A stretch of 64,000 nt of DNA from Oceanobacillus kimchii X50 (GCF_000340475.1 NZ_CM001792.1:3585253-3649252), one strand, 5' to 3'; shown: positions 43,021 to 52,655, numbered from the stretch's first letter. The notes: generated by a model not told the origin, from the sequence alone. Made by a program: numbers and translations.

Positions 43021-43234
43021 TCGTTTTCACTCCTATAATAAAACGTTTGATTCACAACCTTGAACAGCAAGGAATATAGACAAATTAGTTATAAGAAAAA
43101 GGCTTTTACATACTAATAACATAGAGCACATAGAAACGTAGTGACTGGACGGCATCAACATCATGATGAAAATAGTTACCTATGATGACTTTCACTCTAT
43201 GGTAAAAGGGATACGAAGTCTCTGCTAAAAATCA

Positions 43235-43272
43235 AACCATCTATGCTTCTTCGTCGGAAGCAAGAGATGGTT
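43235..43272 (-). terminator. Intercistronic hairpin between nupN and nupO
   Basis: AACCATCT and TGCTTC arms pair with GAAGCA and AGATGGTT (small bulges), followed on the minus strand by TGATTTTTAG. It lies in the 340-bp gap after the binding-protein gene. Such partial terminators give excess binding protein over transporter. Nothing else is seen in 43021-43360. Confidence 0.55.
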
Positions 43273-43360
43273 CAAGATCGCTCGTTTCACATACTTTAAG
43301 CTAAAAGCAGGAAAAACCTTTTTCATTGTATTCTTAAACTTTAACGATTATAAATACTTC

Positions 43361-44485
43361 TTATAATGATTCTAAAAATGTAGTTAATTCTTCTTCTGTA
43401 TGTGGAACTTCAATTTGCCCATTCAGGATTTGTTTTGTATAGTCTTCGATAGCTGTAATAATGTCTTCTGTCATCGCTTCTTCGTTTGTAGTAGCGGCAG
43501 CAATCGCATCATCTTCTATTCCATACTCTAAAGTCTCTCCACCAGGGAACTCGCCAACCATTCCACGATTCGCAACATCTTGTACAGCTACGTCTACACG
43601 TTTCACCATAGAAGTTAATGTTACGTTATGATCACCAATCGCACCTTCTTCGTGCTGATCACGGTCAACACCAATTACCCAAATCTGACGCTCAGGATCA
43701 TTTTGTTTAATGTCTTTCGCTTGGTTAAATACACCATTACCAGTTGCACCAGATGCATGATAAATCACATCTACTCCACTGTCATACATGTTTGTTGCAA
43801 TCAACTTTCCTTTTGCTGCATCAGCAAATGATTCTGCATACTGTACATCAACTTCGATATCAGGATTTACAGATTTAACACCTGCAATAAATCCAGATTC
43901 AAATTTTTTAATTAGCGGCGAATCCACACCACCGACGAATCCTACTTTATCAGTAGTTGTTTTCATTGCTGCAGCTACACCAACCAAGAAAGAACCTTGG
44001 TGTTCACTGAACGTAATACCTACTGCATTATCCGCTTCTACTATATCATCTACTAACGCAAAGTTCGTATCTGGAAATTGCTCTGCAGCTTTTTGAATAT
44101 CTTCTTTCAGTTCAAATCCAATTCCATAAATCAAATCATATTCATCACGTACAAAACGAGTTAAGTTTGGCATATAATCAGCCTTGTCCGCAGACTGTGC
44201 ATAATCAAAACCATTACCTTTAGATAAACCGTTTACTTCTCCCCATGCAGAAATACCTTCCCATGCAGATTGGTTAAATGATTTGTCATCTACTCCACCG
44301 ATATCTGTAACCATTGCAATACTATAATCTTCAGAAGCAGCTGCTTCACCTTCACTACTTGTATCTTCTTCTGTTCCTTCTGCACCTGCATCACTTTCTT
44401 TGCCTTCATCCGAACTACCACATGCAGCTAAAAACAGACCTAAAATTAAAACCAAAACAAACAACAAAAACTTATGATTCTTCAT
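43361..44485 (-). CDS. nupN: BMP-family nucleoside-binding lipoprotein (NupN/YufN-like)
   Basis: A 374-residue substrate-binding lipoprotein: signal peptide with lipobox LAAC (Cys22), acidic low-complexity linker (about 24-50), then the BMP domain: SIAMVTDIGGVDDKSFNQSAWEG, GIGFELKEDIQKAAEQFPDTNFALVDD, and VDVIYHASGATGNGVF with IWVIGVDRDQ near the end. It captures purine nucleosides outside the membrane and delivers them to NupOPQ. It is the first gene of the operon. I looked for a purine riboswitch upstream and saw none. Confidence 0.9.
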   Translation of the reverse strand: MKNHKFLLFVLVLILGLFLAACGSSDEGKESDAGAEGTEEDTSSEGEAAASEDYSIAMVTDIGGVDDKSFNQSAWEGISAWGEVNGLSKGNGFDYAQSADKADYMPNLTRFVRDEYDLIYGIGFELKEDIQKAAEQFPDTNFALVDDIVEADNAVGITFSEHQGSFLVGVAAAMKTTTDKVGFVGGVDSPLIKKFESGFIAGVKSVNPDIEVDVQYAESFADAAKGKLIATNMYDSGVDVIYHASGATGNGVFNQAKDIKQNDPERQIWVIGVDRDQHEEGAIGDHNVTLTSMVKRVDVAVQDVANRGMVGEFPGGETLEYGIEDDAIAAATTNEEAMTEDIITAIEDYTKQILNGQIEVPHTEEELTTFLESL

Positions 44486-44909
44486 TTTTTTCCCTCCTGT
44501 TTTGACTTTCTTATGTAGGAATATACGCCCAATAACAAACTAGACCATTCCTTTTATTTCGACCTTTATACTCAATCAATCTATTTATCTATGAGTATAT
44601 AGCAATAAATTGCCCCCTTAAAATAAACAATTAGAAACATTGCTAAAAGATTACGAAATACAAAATTTATATTACCACTATTACTTGGAATTTGAAATAC
44701 TATTGTAAAAAATATTTTTAAAATTGTTATCTTATTGTTAACAAATTGGCAGGTAGTAGTCACTAGTCCTATGTCCCTAGCAACTTCTAATATTTTTGTA
44801 AGTTTTTATATTTTTAGGTGAAAATGCAAAACTATGATTAGGTATTTCCGATTAGGGAATTGTTTTGTAAAAGTAGTTAGATGTGTCATTTTTAGAAGGA
44901 GGGGCATAG
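44486..44909. other. 424-bp non-coding divergent region, nothing recognised
   Basis: AT-rich DNA between nupN (-) and a small membrane gene (+). It must hold both promoters, but I see no riboswitch, terminator or strong palindrome. A GATTAGG direct repeat at about 44836-44855 is the only pattern. Confidence 0.4.
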
Positions 44910-45248
44910 ATGAGTATTTTATTCTATTTTATTGCGCCTTTTATAGCCGCTACAATAATGCATACAATTATGTACGCGAGGAGTAAGAACACAGAAAAAG
45001 TAAATAGGGGTTTTGTTTTTAACCACTATAAGTTAACTTATCGCAGAAGAATGATCCGATCCTTATGGAATATTCCTATTTTTATCTTGATTTACCTTGG
45101 TATATATTGGACAACAGATTTAAACTCAACAGAATATATCATTCTCGGAATGATGTTTATCTTACTTGGTCTACTAGACTTCCTATATAATTTTGTAAAG
45201 TGGCAGAAGCATGAAAAAGAGATAAGTTTTTCAGAGAGAGGAGAGTGA
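44910..45248 (+). CDS. Small membrane protein of unknown function
   Basis: A 112-residue protein with three predicted transmembrane helices (about 3-22, 51-69, 76-95) separated by a basic loop (YKLTYRRRMIRS) and ending in a charged tail. AAGGAGGGG precedes the ATG. Monocistronic. No family recognised. Confidence 0.65.
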   Translation: MSILFYFIAPFIAATIMHTIMYARSKNTEKVNRGFVFNHYKLTYRRRMIRSLWNIPIFILIYLGIYWTTDLNSTEYIILGMMFILLGLLDFLYNFVKWQKHEKEISFSERGE

Positions 45249-45316
45249 AGAAAGTAAGAATCCAGCTCTCTTTCTTTAAAATGAAGCTGTTATATGGTTT
45301 ATTTCTATCAAAAAAA

Positions 45317-45868
45317 TTAGTAATCTAAATTCTTATCTTTCGCGTTTTCTAAATCCGATTTTAGCATGCCGAATACTATACTGTCCGTCCACTCTCCCTT
45401 ATTCCAAAAATCTTGTACAAAGTGAGCTTCTTTCCTCATCCCAACTCTTTCACATAGATTTCGGGATGCTGTATTTCGTGCATCTAAATTTGCTTGAATA
45501 CGATGAACTTGTACAACTTCAAACAGATAACCGATGAGAGCACTCACCGCCTCTGTTGCATAACCTTTTCCAGACACAGATTTTGAAAACGTATAGCCAA
45601 TTTCAACAGTGTCTTTCATATCTGTGTACCATACAGATAAGTCACCAATTACTTCAGAGTCCACTAAAACAGCTAAGTTTAAGGTGTTTTCTTTTGTTAA
45701 TTGATTATGTTTTAATTTCTTTTTAAATTTTCTTTCTTTATTTTCATCTGTCCATTTGCCATGCAACAGAAAATGGCACGTCGTCTCATCATTATAAATC
45801 TTAAACACATCATTCAAATGATTTGTCTCAAAAGGCTTGATCAATAATCGGTCAGTTTGTAACTTCAA
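45317..45868 (-). CDS. GNAT family N-acetyltransferase (RimJ/RimL-like)
   Basis: A 183-residue acetyltransferase. LQTDRLLIKPFETNHLNDVFKIYND opens the fold as in RimJ/RimL; VEIGYTFSKSVSGKGYATEAVSALIGY holds the acetyl-CoA-binding GKGYATEA loop (about 98-105); RIQANLDARNTASRNLCERVGMRKEA is the conserved C-terminal strand-helix. It could acetylate a ribosomal protein N-terminus or a small amine; the substrate is unknown. Confidence 0.85.
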   Translation of the reverse strand: MKLQTDRLLIKPFETNHLNDVFKIYNDETTCHFLLHGKWTDENKERKFKKKLKHNQLTKENTLNLAVLVDSEVIGDLSVWYTDMKDTVEIGYTFSKSVSGKGYATEAVSALIGYLFEVVQVHRIQANLDARNTASRNLCERVGMRKEAHFVQDFWNKGEWTDSIVFGMLKSDLENAKDKNLDY

Positions 45869-46065
45869 TTAAATACACATCCTTTAAGATGAAATATCTA
45901 AATCTTCCATCTATTATTAATGATAGATATAAGTATAACACAGTTTGCTGGCATGTTTCTTAATCAGGCATAAATCTTTTATGTTACCTTGAAGCAACCT
46001 CAGCACGTTATCGAAACCTCTTGTATATAAAATTAAATGTCACTACTCTACTTCACAAAATTATT

Positions 46066-46111
46066 AAAAAGGGCCATCGTGACTCCTTTATGTCACAACC
46101 ACCCTTTTTTT
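46066..46111. terminator. Terminator after siderophore-binding protein gene
   Basis: AAAAAGGG and GTGAC arms pair with GTCAC and CCCTTTTT, with internal mismatches; runs of A and T flank both sides. It ends the gene at 46172 (minus). The rest of 45869-46171 shows nothing else. Confidence 0.75.
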
Positions 46112-46171
46112 GTTGAATATGCATTTCAAAGAAAAAACAACTTATTTTTACTTTTTTCCCTATATTCTGTT

Positions 46172-47227
46172 TTACTCTTCAGCGTTATTCAATGCATCAC
46201 TAATTAACGCTAAGTATTCATCGATTGTATAGGAGATTGCAAGTGGATTCGGCGTACCTGCAGCACCTAACTCCGAGGTACCATTAATAAAAGCAACCGA
46301 TCCCTTTTCAATCGCTGGGATTTGTCCGAGTATAGGATCATTTTGAATGGTTTCTACTAATTCTTCATCACCATAACCAAGGAAAACATCGACATTATTT
46401 AAAATATCTGCATTTTCAGCACTAAGGTTCAATGAATAATCAGTTTCATTTTCCAACTCATTTAGAATCTCTTCAGGAAATTCCATTTCTAATTCTTCCG
46501 TTAAGAACTTAACACGCGTATCCGTTGGCGTATACAGATGCATGCTCGACGTGTCTGTTGCAGAGAAGTTTACCCAAGCTACTTTTTTCCCGCTGATTTC
46601 AGGATACTCTTCTAGTTTCTCATCAATAAGATTATCCGTTTCCTCAATTAATTCTTCACCTTTTTCCTTCATTCCCATGCCTTCTGCGCTCATCATTACT
46701 TGCTCACGCCAAGAAGTCGTCCATGGTGAAACAGGATAAGCTACTACAGGAGCTATTTCCGTCAGTAAATCGTAATCCTCTTGCGTAATTCCTGAGTAAG
46801 CTGCCAGAATAACATCTGGATTACTATCTGCAATCGCTTCAAAATCTAATCCATCCGTATCCTGAAATACATTCGGATCTTCGACATTTAATTCTTCCAA
46901 CTTCTCCGCTGTCCACGGTAATAATCCACTATCATCTTCCACACCAAAATTCGCTGCAGAGAAACCGACTGGAACAACACCGAGTGCTAAAGCAACATCC
47001 TGGTTCCCCCATTGAATTGTAGTAACACGCTCAGGTGTTTCTTCAATCACAGTTTCACCAAATGCATGCTCAATTACGATTGGCTCTGGACTTTCTGTTG
47101 TCTCTTCTGTATTATCACCCTCTGTCTCGGGATCCGCTGAATCTGCATCATTAGAAGAACAACCAATAAGTAAAGCAAAAATAATTATGGATAATAATAT
47201 GTAATACAAATAATGTCTTGATTTCAT
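46172..47227 (-). CDS. Iron-siderophore ABC transporter substrate-binding lipoprotein
   Basis: A 351-residue lipoprotein: signal peptide with lipobox LIGC (Cys23), acidic linker, then a class III binding domain with IEHAFGETVIEETPERVTTI, ALALGVVPVGFSA and DFEAIADSNPDVILAA. These are typical of Fe3+-hydroxamate/schizokinen-type binding proteins. ATG 47227 (MKSRHY) gives a normal signal peptide; the longer frame to 47278 would run into the Fur box. The permease and ATPase genes are not adjacent, so it must share them with another locus. Expression is expected under iron limitation. Confidence 0.88.
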   Translation of the reverse strand: MKSRHYLYYILLSIIIFALLIGCSSNDADSADPETEGDNTEETTESPEPIVIEHAFGETVIEETPERVTTIQWGNQDVALALGVVPVGFSAANFGVEDDSGLLPWTAEKLEELNVEDPNVFQDTDGLDFEAIADSNPDVILAAYSGITQEDYDLLTEIAPVVAYPVSPWTTSWREQVMMSAEGMGMKEKGEELIEETDNLIDEKLEEYPEISGKKVAWVNFSATDTSSMHLYTPTDTRVKFLTEELEMEFPEEILNELENETDYSLNLSAENADILNNVDVFLGYGDEELVETIQNDPILGQIPAIEKGSVAFINGTSELGAAGTPNPLAISYTIDEYLALISDALNNAEE

Positions 47228-47250
47228 CTGTTTTATTTTCCCCCTATTTT

Positions 47251-47271
47251 TGATAATGATAATCATTATCA
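47251..47271 (-). promoter_or_regulatory. Fur box
   Basis: A perfect palindrome of the GATAATGAT-A-ATCATTATC type, matching the classic Fur consensus at every position. It lies 24 bp before the start of the siderophore-binding protein gene. Confidence 0.9.
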
Positions 47272-47553
47272 CTAACATTACTTTATAACTATAAACTTGT
47301 CAAACTATTTTTAATATAAAAATCTATGATAGCTTGAAACGATTTGATTATTGTGAAAAAATATAGTGAAACTTCAGTCAGTGGGGGATACTGCGACTCG
47401 GAATAAAACACAATCTATTTTTTGAGAACTTTTGATAATTTTTGTGGCTACATGTAATTGCAAAGAGGATGAACTTACATATGTTAGATGTATAATGAGA
47501 TTTAGATTCTTTGATAAATCACCTAAAAGGATACGCATCAATAGGGGGTAACA

Positions 47554-47727
47554 ATGAATTACTATGAGGCACTTTGCTATAATTGTAAAAAAATTTTCAG
47601 AGTATACGAGGGTTCACTAACATATAAGCAATTTAAGGAAAGAAGCAATAGGATTTTTTGCTGTGAAGGCTGTGAAGATTGTAGTCATAAGATACGTATG
47701 GATGCAATCAAAAATTTCTTTAGATAA
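47554..47727 (+). CDS. Small Cys-rich (zinc-ribbon-like) protein
   Basis: A 57-residue protein with AGGGGG before its ATG. Cysteines are arranged as CYNCKK near the start and FCCEGCEDC near the middle, suggesting one bound zinc, as in YlaI-like DUF2197 proteins. The C-terminus is basic and helical (HKIRMDAIKNFF). The function is unknown. It is single and short. Confidence 0.6.
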   Translation: MNYYEALCYNCKKIFRVYEGSLTYKQFKERSNRIFCCEGCEDCSHKIRMDAIKNFFR

Positions 47728-47805
47728 TTTATTGATGAACGTCTTTCTAATAGATTTTTGATACGCTAGATTCTCTGAATATGGCGTTAAAAACGAATTA
47801 ATAAT

Positions 47806-47991
47806 TTATTGTTTTTTATTTTCTTTCCATTTATACGGTATATTTATCCATTCCCAAGCAATATACCCTAAGTATAGAATAATTGGAAATACAGCAGTAT
47901 ACACCCAATCAATACGATCATCAAAGATGATTTGTTTAAGCAGTAGGAATATAAAAGCAAAAATAGGAATACCGAGGTATTTTTTAAACAT
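47806..47991 (-). CDS. Small membrane protein of unknown function
   Basis: A 61-residue protein with two predicted transmembrane helices (about 5-22, 30-48) and a basic tail (PYKWKENKKQ). ATG 47991 is 6 nt after GAGGAGTG; the GTG at 48000 overlaps that site. No family recognised. Confidence 0.55.
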   Translation of the reverse strand: MFKKYLGIPIFAFIFLLLKQIIFDDRIDWVYTAVFPIILYLGYIAWEWINIPYKWKENKKQ

Positions 47992-48052
47992 GCACTTCAC
48001 TCCTCTAGGTTTGTTTTATAGATATATATAACATAGGAGGCATTCGATTTAA

Positions 48053-48295
48053 ATGTATTATTTAGCGATAACTTATGATATATGTGAACACAATAATTTA
48101 GTTGAAGAGATGAATGAATATCGTTTAGAACCGGGTGTTGATTTCGAGCAACAACTAATAAAATTAGCGAAGAAAGATATAGCTCCTCTTATTAAAGTAT
48201 ATCAATCTATTACGAGTGACTTTAAAGAAGTAACCCTATATAAAGAATATACATTCAAGGATTACGAATGTAAATGTCATAGAGAAAAAGGGTAG
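48053..48295 (+). CDS. Small hypothetical protein
   Basis: An 80-residue soluble, mixed alpha/beta protein (MYYLAITYDICEHNNLVEEMNEY...) ending in a CKCH motif. AGGAGG stands 12 nt before the ATG, which is long. It is divergent from the small membrane gene at 47806. No family recognised. Confidence 0.5.
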   Translation: MYYLAITYDICEHNNLVEEMNEYRLEPGVDFEQQLIKLAKKDIAPLIKVYQSITSDFKEVTLYKEYTFKDYECKCHREKG

Positions 48296-48339
48296 ATAAA
48301 TGATTAATTTCATATGTACGAAATTCGAATTTTACTCAG

Positions 48340-48620
48340 TTTGCTTTGCAGACGGAAGATTTTAGCAGCTAGTAGCCATTGAGGTGTATACTCTATAGGT
48401 AATAATCAGGGCTCTACTTACGAAAATTTAAGTGTTTGCTTGTAATTTGGTTTACAGACGGGATCTATTCACTCAAAACCTTACGTTTCGCTTGTGTTTT
48501 GGTTAATAGACAAGCTCTATTCACTAGAAATCTTATGTATCACTTGTAATTTGGTTTACAGACGAGCTCTATTCACTATTTAGCTTTGTTATTCTGAGCA
48601 GTCTTCCATTGCAATCAAAG
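48340..48620. repeat. MITE-like element, long form with three 52-bp units
   Basis: A 281-bp element whose right end (reverse complement TTTGATTGCAATGGAAGAC) and left end (TTTGCTTTGCAGACGG) match the other copies. Inside are three tandem units of exactly 52 bp at 48409-48460, 48461-48512 and 48513-48564, plus a partial fourth, each with (A/G)(G)NTCTATTCACT... and ...TTGGTTTACAGACG. The orientation is opposite to 36987-37210. Confidence 0.75.
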
Positions 48621-48739
48621 CAAAACATTTCCTGTAATTCGAATAGTGGTTTTAAGAAAGGACAAAATCTTATCTGATGGTAATTACTATAATACTTTAT
48701 TAACGGGGAGAATTAAGTAAAAGGAGCTAACAATTACGT

Positions 48740-49633
48740 ATGGAATACTTGATCGAGTTTGAAAAGAAAATAAAAAAAGACCATATTGATAGCGTACTTG
48801 TTCAAAACGATAATCGTTTAATATTTGAATACTATCGAAACAGAAAAATGAAAGAAAAACAACACAAAATTTATTCTATAACAAAAAGTGTTTTATCGAT
48901 ATTGGTTGGGATAGCGATAGACAAAGGATTTATTAAAGATACTAATACATCAATAGTTGATTTCTTTCCAGAATATAATGATGATGCAAATAACGATATC
49001 ACCGTCAAACATCTATTAACTATGACTTCAGGGTTACACTGGCCAGGTAATAACCGTATGTTACCGAGTAAAAACTGGGTCGACTTCGTAATGCAACAAG
49101 AAAAGGTCCATCCTCCAGGGAAAGAAATGGTATACAGCTGCGGCTCTTCTCACTTGCTTAGTGCCATTTTACAATCAACTACTGGAATTTCTACTGAAGA
49201 CTTTGCTAATAAACATCTATTTACTCCTCTAGGAATAACAAATTATAAGTGGAACAAAGATGCACAAGGGGTAAATATCGGTGGATTCGGTTTATCAATG
49301 AAAACAGCGGATATGCTTAGAATTGGCTCCCTTTATTTAAATATGGGGAAATGGAAATCTAAACAAATTGTATCCGCTAGATGGGTGAAAGAATCTACAC
49401 GCCCTAAAGTAAAAATTGATGATACTACTTCATACGCGTATCATTGGTGGAATATAGCTCTAGAAAATCAAACAGCTACGTTTTTTTGTGCTTCTGGATA
49501 TGAAGGACAGTACATTATTGTAGCACCTGAGTATAAATTGATAACCGTTTTTACAAGTAGCATAAAGGATGAATCATCAAGACCTTTAAGATACTTCGAG
49601 AACGACCTTCTACCTTACCTCACAAAACAATAA
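48740..49633 (+). CDS. Serine hydrolase of the beta-lactamase family
   Basis: A 297-residue protein with the class C beta-lactamase/6-aminohexanoate-dimer-hydrolase fold. The nucleophile motif is S-ITK in YSITKSVLSILVG (about 45-57); YSCGSSHLL is the second motif (Tyr-Ser-Cys rather than Tyr-x-Asn); the third is SGYEGQYI instead of HGG. No signal peptide. Members are usually esterases or amidases; the altered second and third motifs make a true lactamase unlikely. A clear ribosome binding site (AAAAGGAG) precedes it. Confidence 0.8.
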   Translation: MEYLIEFEKKIKKDHIDSVLVQNDNRLIFEYYRNRKMKEKQHKIYSITKSVLSILVGIAIDKGFIKDTNTSIVDFFPEYNDDANNDITVKHLLTMTSGLHWPGNNRMLPSKNWVDFVMQQEKVHPPGKEMVYSCGSSHLLSAILQSTTGISTEDFANKHLFTPLGITNYKWNKDAQGVNIGGFGLSMKTADMLRIGSLYLNMGKWKSKQIVSARWVKESTRPKVKIDDTTSYAYHWWNIALENQTATFFCASGYEGQYIIVAPEYKLITVFTSSIKDESSRPLRYFENDLLPYLTKQ

Positions 49634-49688
49634 GTTTTTCTTTAACATATTAAATTTAATTAGATGATAATTTAAATTAACTGACTAG

Positions 49689-49810
49689 CGGAGGAAAAAC
49701 ACGAAGACTCCTGTGGGAATGCGCAGTGTGAAGACCCCGCAGAAAAAGCGATCTCCTTTATCGAGGAGGCTGAGGACAAGCCCACGGAAAGCGTAGTGTT
49801 TTTCCGAAGC
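49689..49810. repeat. REP-like repeat D with inverted ends
   Basis: A roughly 120-bp element. The left end GGAGGAAAAACACGAAGACT and the right end (reverse complement GGAAAAACACTACGCTTTCC) are imperfect inverted repeats, with GAAGACCCCGC...GAGGAGGCTGAGG inside. The design is common in Bacillaceae intergenic repeats. It lies between the hydrolase and the beta-helix gene. Confidence 0.6.
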
Positions 49811-49908
49811 GACTGCTTACATTAAAATGACATCTAAAATACCTCTCCTGCGGTGCAGTGATTTTATAATAAGTGTATAATCAACTAATATTACTCCAAG
49901 AAAGAAGA

Positions 49909-51317
49909 ATGGTTCTATTGAGAAAATTAATTATTATTATTTTATCCCTAACAACGATTATCACTGTTTTTTTATTAAACAATCCTTCTGCCAAGGCGGA
50001 GAATGTGATCTACGTAGCAACTAACGGAAACGATCAAAACGACGGTACGAAATCCAGTCCATTTCGAACACTAAACAAAGCTGCATCACAAGCAACAAAC
50101 GGCACTACCGTATACATTCGAGAAGGGACTTATCAAGAGCACCTTCATATCAAACATAGTGGGACAAAATCAAAACCTATTGTTTTCAAAGCTTACAATG
50201 ATGAGGACGTGACGCTTACCCGTGGAGATGATGTAGATACAGAGGGAAATACTGCCTTAATTACGATCGATAGCAAGAATTATATTACCATTAATGGGTT
50301 AACATTGGAGAATCTATCTACAAATCTAGCAGATGAAACGGTGATGGGAATTTTTATCACGGGATCAAGCAGTCATATTTCGATTGAGAATAACCACGTT
50401 CAGCATATCGAGACACATGCTGAGGATGGAAATGCACATGGGATTGCCGTATACGGAACCAAAAAAATGACAGACATCCATATTAAAAGTAATCTCTTAG
50501 AAGATTTAAAACTAGGTGCAAGTGAATCCCTTGTACTTAACGGTAATATTGAAAGTTTTTATATAGAGGATAATATCATTCGCAGAAGCGATAATATCGG
50601 CATTGACTTGATTGGCTATGAGGGAGTAGCACTCAATAAAAGCACTGACTATGTGCGGGAGGGGACGGTGCGAAACAACCGTATCTATGACATATCGTCG
50701 TATGGAAATCCCGCATATGGAGAAGATTATTCTGCGGGTGGCATCTATGTTGATGGCGGGAAAAATATTTCCATAGAGCAGAATACTATACATAACGCTG
50801 ATATTGGAATTGAAGCCACCTCAGAGCATGCTGGAAAGTATGCAGAGAATATTAGCATTATCGATAATATTATTTATAACAACTATTATACGGGGATTTC
50901 CATCGGTGGATATGATAAAATCGCGGCGGGACGATCCATTCAACCATCGCAAGAAATACCTTGTACCGTAACGACACTAAAGGGCTAGGCGGTGGTCAGC
51001 TTTTATTACAACATGATACGAAAACGAATGTTATCGAAAAGAACCTACTCACAGCTGGCCCGTCTCGCCTGTTTATCGCAAACTATTTTACAACAAATGC
51101 ATCTAACTCTCTTCGCGGGAACATTTTCCATAAAGAAGTAGGAAAGGATGGTATTTGGGTATGGAAGGACGAGGAATTTACTGTTTTCTCTGATTTTGTA
51201 GATGCTTCCAACAGTGATGCCCAATCTAGTTATATCGATCCTGAATATGAAAATGAAGACGGCAATAGTTTTCAATTGAAAGAAGATTCACCCGCTAAGG
51301 AGATAATTTTTGAATAA
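49909..51317 (+). pseudogene. Secreted right-handed beta-helix protein, frameshifted
   Basis: A signal peptide (MVLLRKLIIIILSLTTIITV...NPSAKAENV) is followed by the DUF1565/pectate-lyase-like start IYVATNGNDQNDGTKSSPFRTL and a ladder of parallel-beta repeats (ITIDSKNYITINGLTLENL, IENNHVQHI, IEDNIIRRS, IRDN-type turns). The first frame ends at 50988. The remaining helix (NTLYRNDTKGLGGGQLLLQHDTKTNVIEKNLL...) continues in another frame to 51317. Adding one G to GGCGGG at 50925-50930 joins them into a protein of about 470 residues, probably an extracellular polysaccharide lyase or binding protein. Confidence 0.8.
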
Positions 51318-51383
51318 CCGTGAAGAGCTATAATAATTTCCTGTGTTACTCAACAATCGCTCCTTATTGCGGTTTTATTGTTC

Positions 51384-52124
51384 TTACAATGTGGTAATAA
51401 TTGGCCCTTCTTTCGTAACAATAATGGTATGTTCGTATTGAGCTACCGCGCTTTCCACCGTTAGGAAGGTCCACCCATCTTCCGCTTGATAGACTTGCTC
51501 TTCAAATGTGGAGATAAATGGTTCAAAGGCAATTACCATACCATCTTTTAAAATTTCATTATCCCAACGAGAGAAAAAACTGAAAATATGATCAGGCGCT
51601 TCATGAATGGAGCGACCAATTCCGTGTCCAGTAAGATTCTTGATTACGGTTAAGCCATGTTTTTTTGCCACATTGTGTGCAGCTTTTCCAAGCGCACTTG
51701 TGCTCACACCTGGTTTTGCCTTCTCCAGTCCAGCCTCGAATGCTTCTTTCACAACGTCACATACTTTATGTGACATGTCCTCTCCCTGCCCAGCTACAAA
51801 GGAGATTCCAGTATCTGCAAAATAACCGTTTTTCGACCCGGAAACATCTATGTTAACAATATCGCCTTCTTGAATAATCCGTTCCCCCGGAATTCCGTGC
51901 GCTACTTCTTCATTAATGCTAATACATGTATATCCTGGGAAATCGTATTCTCCTTTTGGCGCCGATTGAGCTCCTACCTGTTCAAACATCGTTCCCGCTA
52001 TTTCATCAAGTTCTTTTGTAGTAATTCCCGGTTTGGTAGAACGAACTAATTCATCTCGAATCGCACCACAAATTTTACCTATTTCTTTTAATCCATTAAA
52101 ATCCGCTTCCGTCTTTGCGATCAT
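51384..52124 (-). CDS. map: Methionine aminopeptidase, type I
   Basis: A 246-residue, full-length type I enzyme that removes initiator methionine. All five metal ligands are present in order: Asp93 (NIDVSG), Asp104 (FADTG), His167 (LTGHGIG), Glu201 (FEPF) and Glu224 (VESAV), plus His77 in VAHGIP. ATG 52124 (MIAKTEADF) is 6 nt after GTAGGTG; the GTG at 52133 overlaps it. It is a stand-alone copy outside a ribosomal operon, like Bacillus subtilis YflG/MapB, so a second map gene probably exists elsewhere. Confidence 0.93.
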   Translation of the reverse strand: MIAKTEADFNGLKEIGKICGAIRDELVRSTKPGITTKELDEIAGTMFEQVGAQSAPKGEYDFPGYTCISINEEVAHGIPGERIIQEGDIVNIDVSGSKNGYFADTGISFVAGQGEDMSHKVCDVVKEAFEAGLEKAKPGVSTSALGKAAHNVAKKHGLTVIKNLTGHGIGRSIHEAPDHIFSFFSRWDNEILKDGMVIAFEPFISTFEEQVYQAEDGWTFLTVESAVAQYEHTIIVTKEGPIITTL

Positions 52125-52216
52125 TATATACACCTACTTTTTTACATATGATATGTTCTATGTTTGTTTTTTGACTCTATTCTAGTATAGAAGAAAAACC
52201 TTTTTCTTCAACATAT

Positions 52217-52420
52217 TCAATTCTCCTTGGTTTTGAAAATCGTATACATCAGCGGTCCAGCAAAAAATAATCCTCCAACAGCTGATCCGAGGAATACAGC
52301 GGAATAGGACGTCCATTCCATTTCCCTTCCTAAAAAATAATCAAGAATAATACGGAATATAGTTATAAATGCTGGAAGGACTAAGGCTGCAAACATCATT
52401 ATTTTTACACCTTTGGACAT
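52217..52420 (-). CDS. Small membrane protein of unknown function
   Basis: A 67-residue protein with two predicted helices (about 6-25, 38-60). ATG 52420 follows AAAGGAGG with 7-nt spacing, so the longer frame to 52441 is rejected. It lies between the methionine aminopeptidase gene and a 55-residue cytoplasmic protein gene. No family recognised. Confidence 0.6.
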   Translation of the reverse strand: MSKGVKIMMFAALVLPAFITIFRIILDYFLGREMEWTSYSAVFLGSAVGGLFFAGPLMYTIFKTKEN

Positions 52421-52487
52421 GTAATTACCTCCTTTATACATATTTAACTAATTCGGGTAGAAAGACTTGATCGTAAGAAAGAAACCT

Positions 52488-52655
52488 TTACTTCTCCCAA
52501 TGCGTCATTTGTTCTTCTTTATAATACATTTGCTGGGAACCGCCGAAACGTACTAAATATCTTTCGCGCTTTTCATCGATATATACCACCGTGCCAACTA
52601 GAGGCATATGATTATCATCGACAGTCACCATATCACCAATATTGAATTTATCCAT
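52488..52655 (-). CDS. 55-residue SH3-like small protein
   Basis: MDKFNIGDMVTVDDNHMP, then LVGTVVYIDEKRERYLVRFGG, ending EEQMTHWEK. GGAG stands 8 nt before ATG 52655. The GDxVxV...GxVxxI...YxVRF pattern is that of a small SH3-like or KOW-like beta barrel. The function is unknown, but the pattern and ribosome binding site support a real gene. Confidence 0.6.
   Translation of the reverse strand: MDKFNIGDMVTVDDNHMPLVGTVVYIDEKRERYLVRFGGSQQMYYKEEQMTHWEK

Noticed and set aside
44581-44763. 60-codon minus-strand ORF upstream of nupN
   Set aside because: AT-rich frame without ribosome binding site or recognisable sequence; more likely promoter DNA.
44486-44909. Purine riboswitch before nupN
   Set aside because: Expected for a nucleoside importer, but the conserved core (ATATGG...GGGAGTTTCTACC pattern) is absent on both strands.
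48409-48564. 52-bp tandem repeats as a CRISPR array
   Set aside because: Units are contiguous without unique spacers, lack typical repeat ends, and no cas genes are present.
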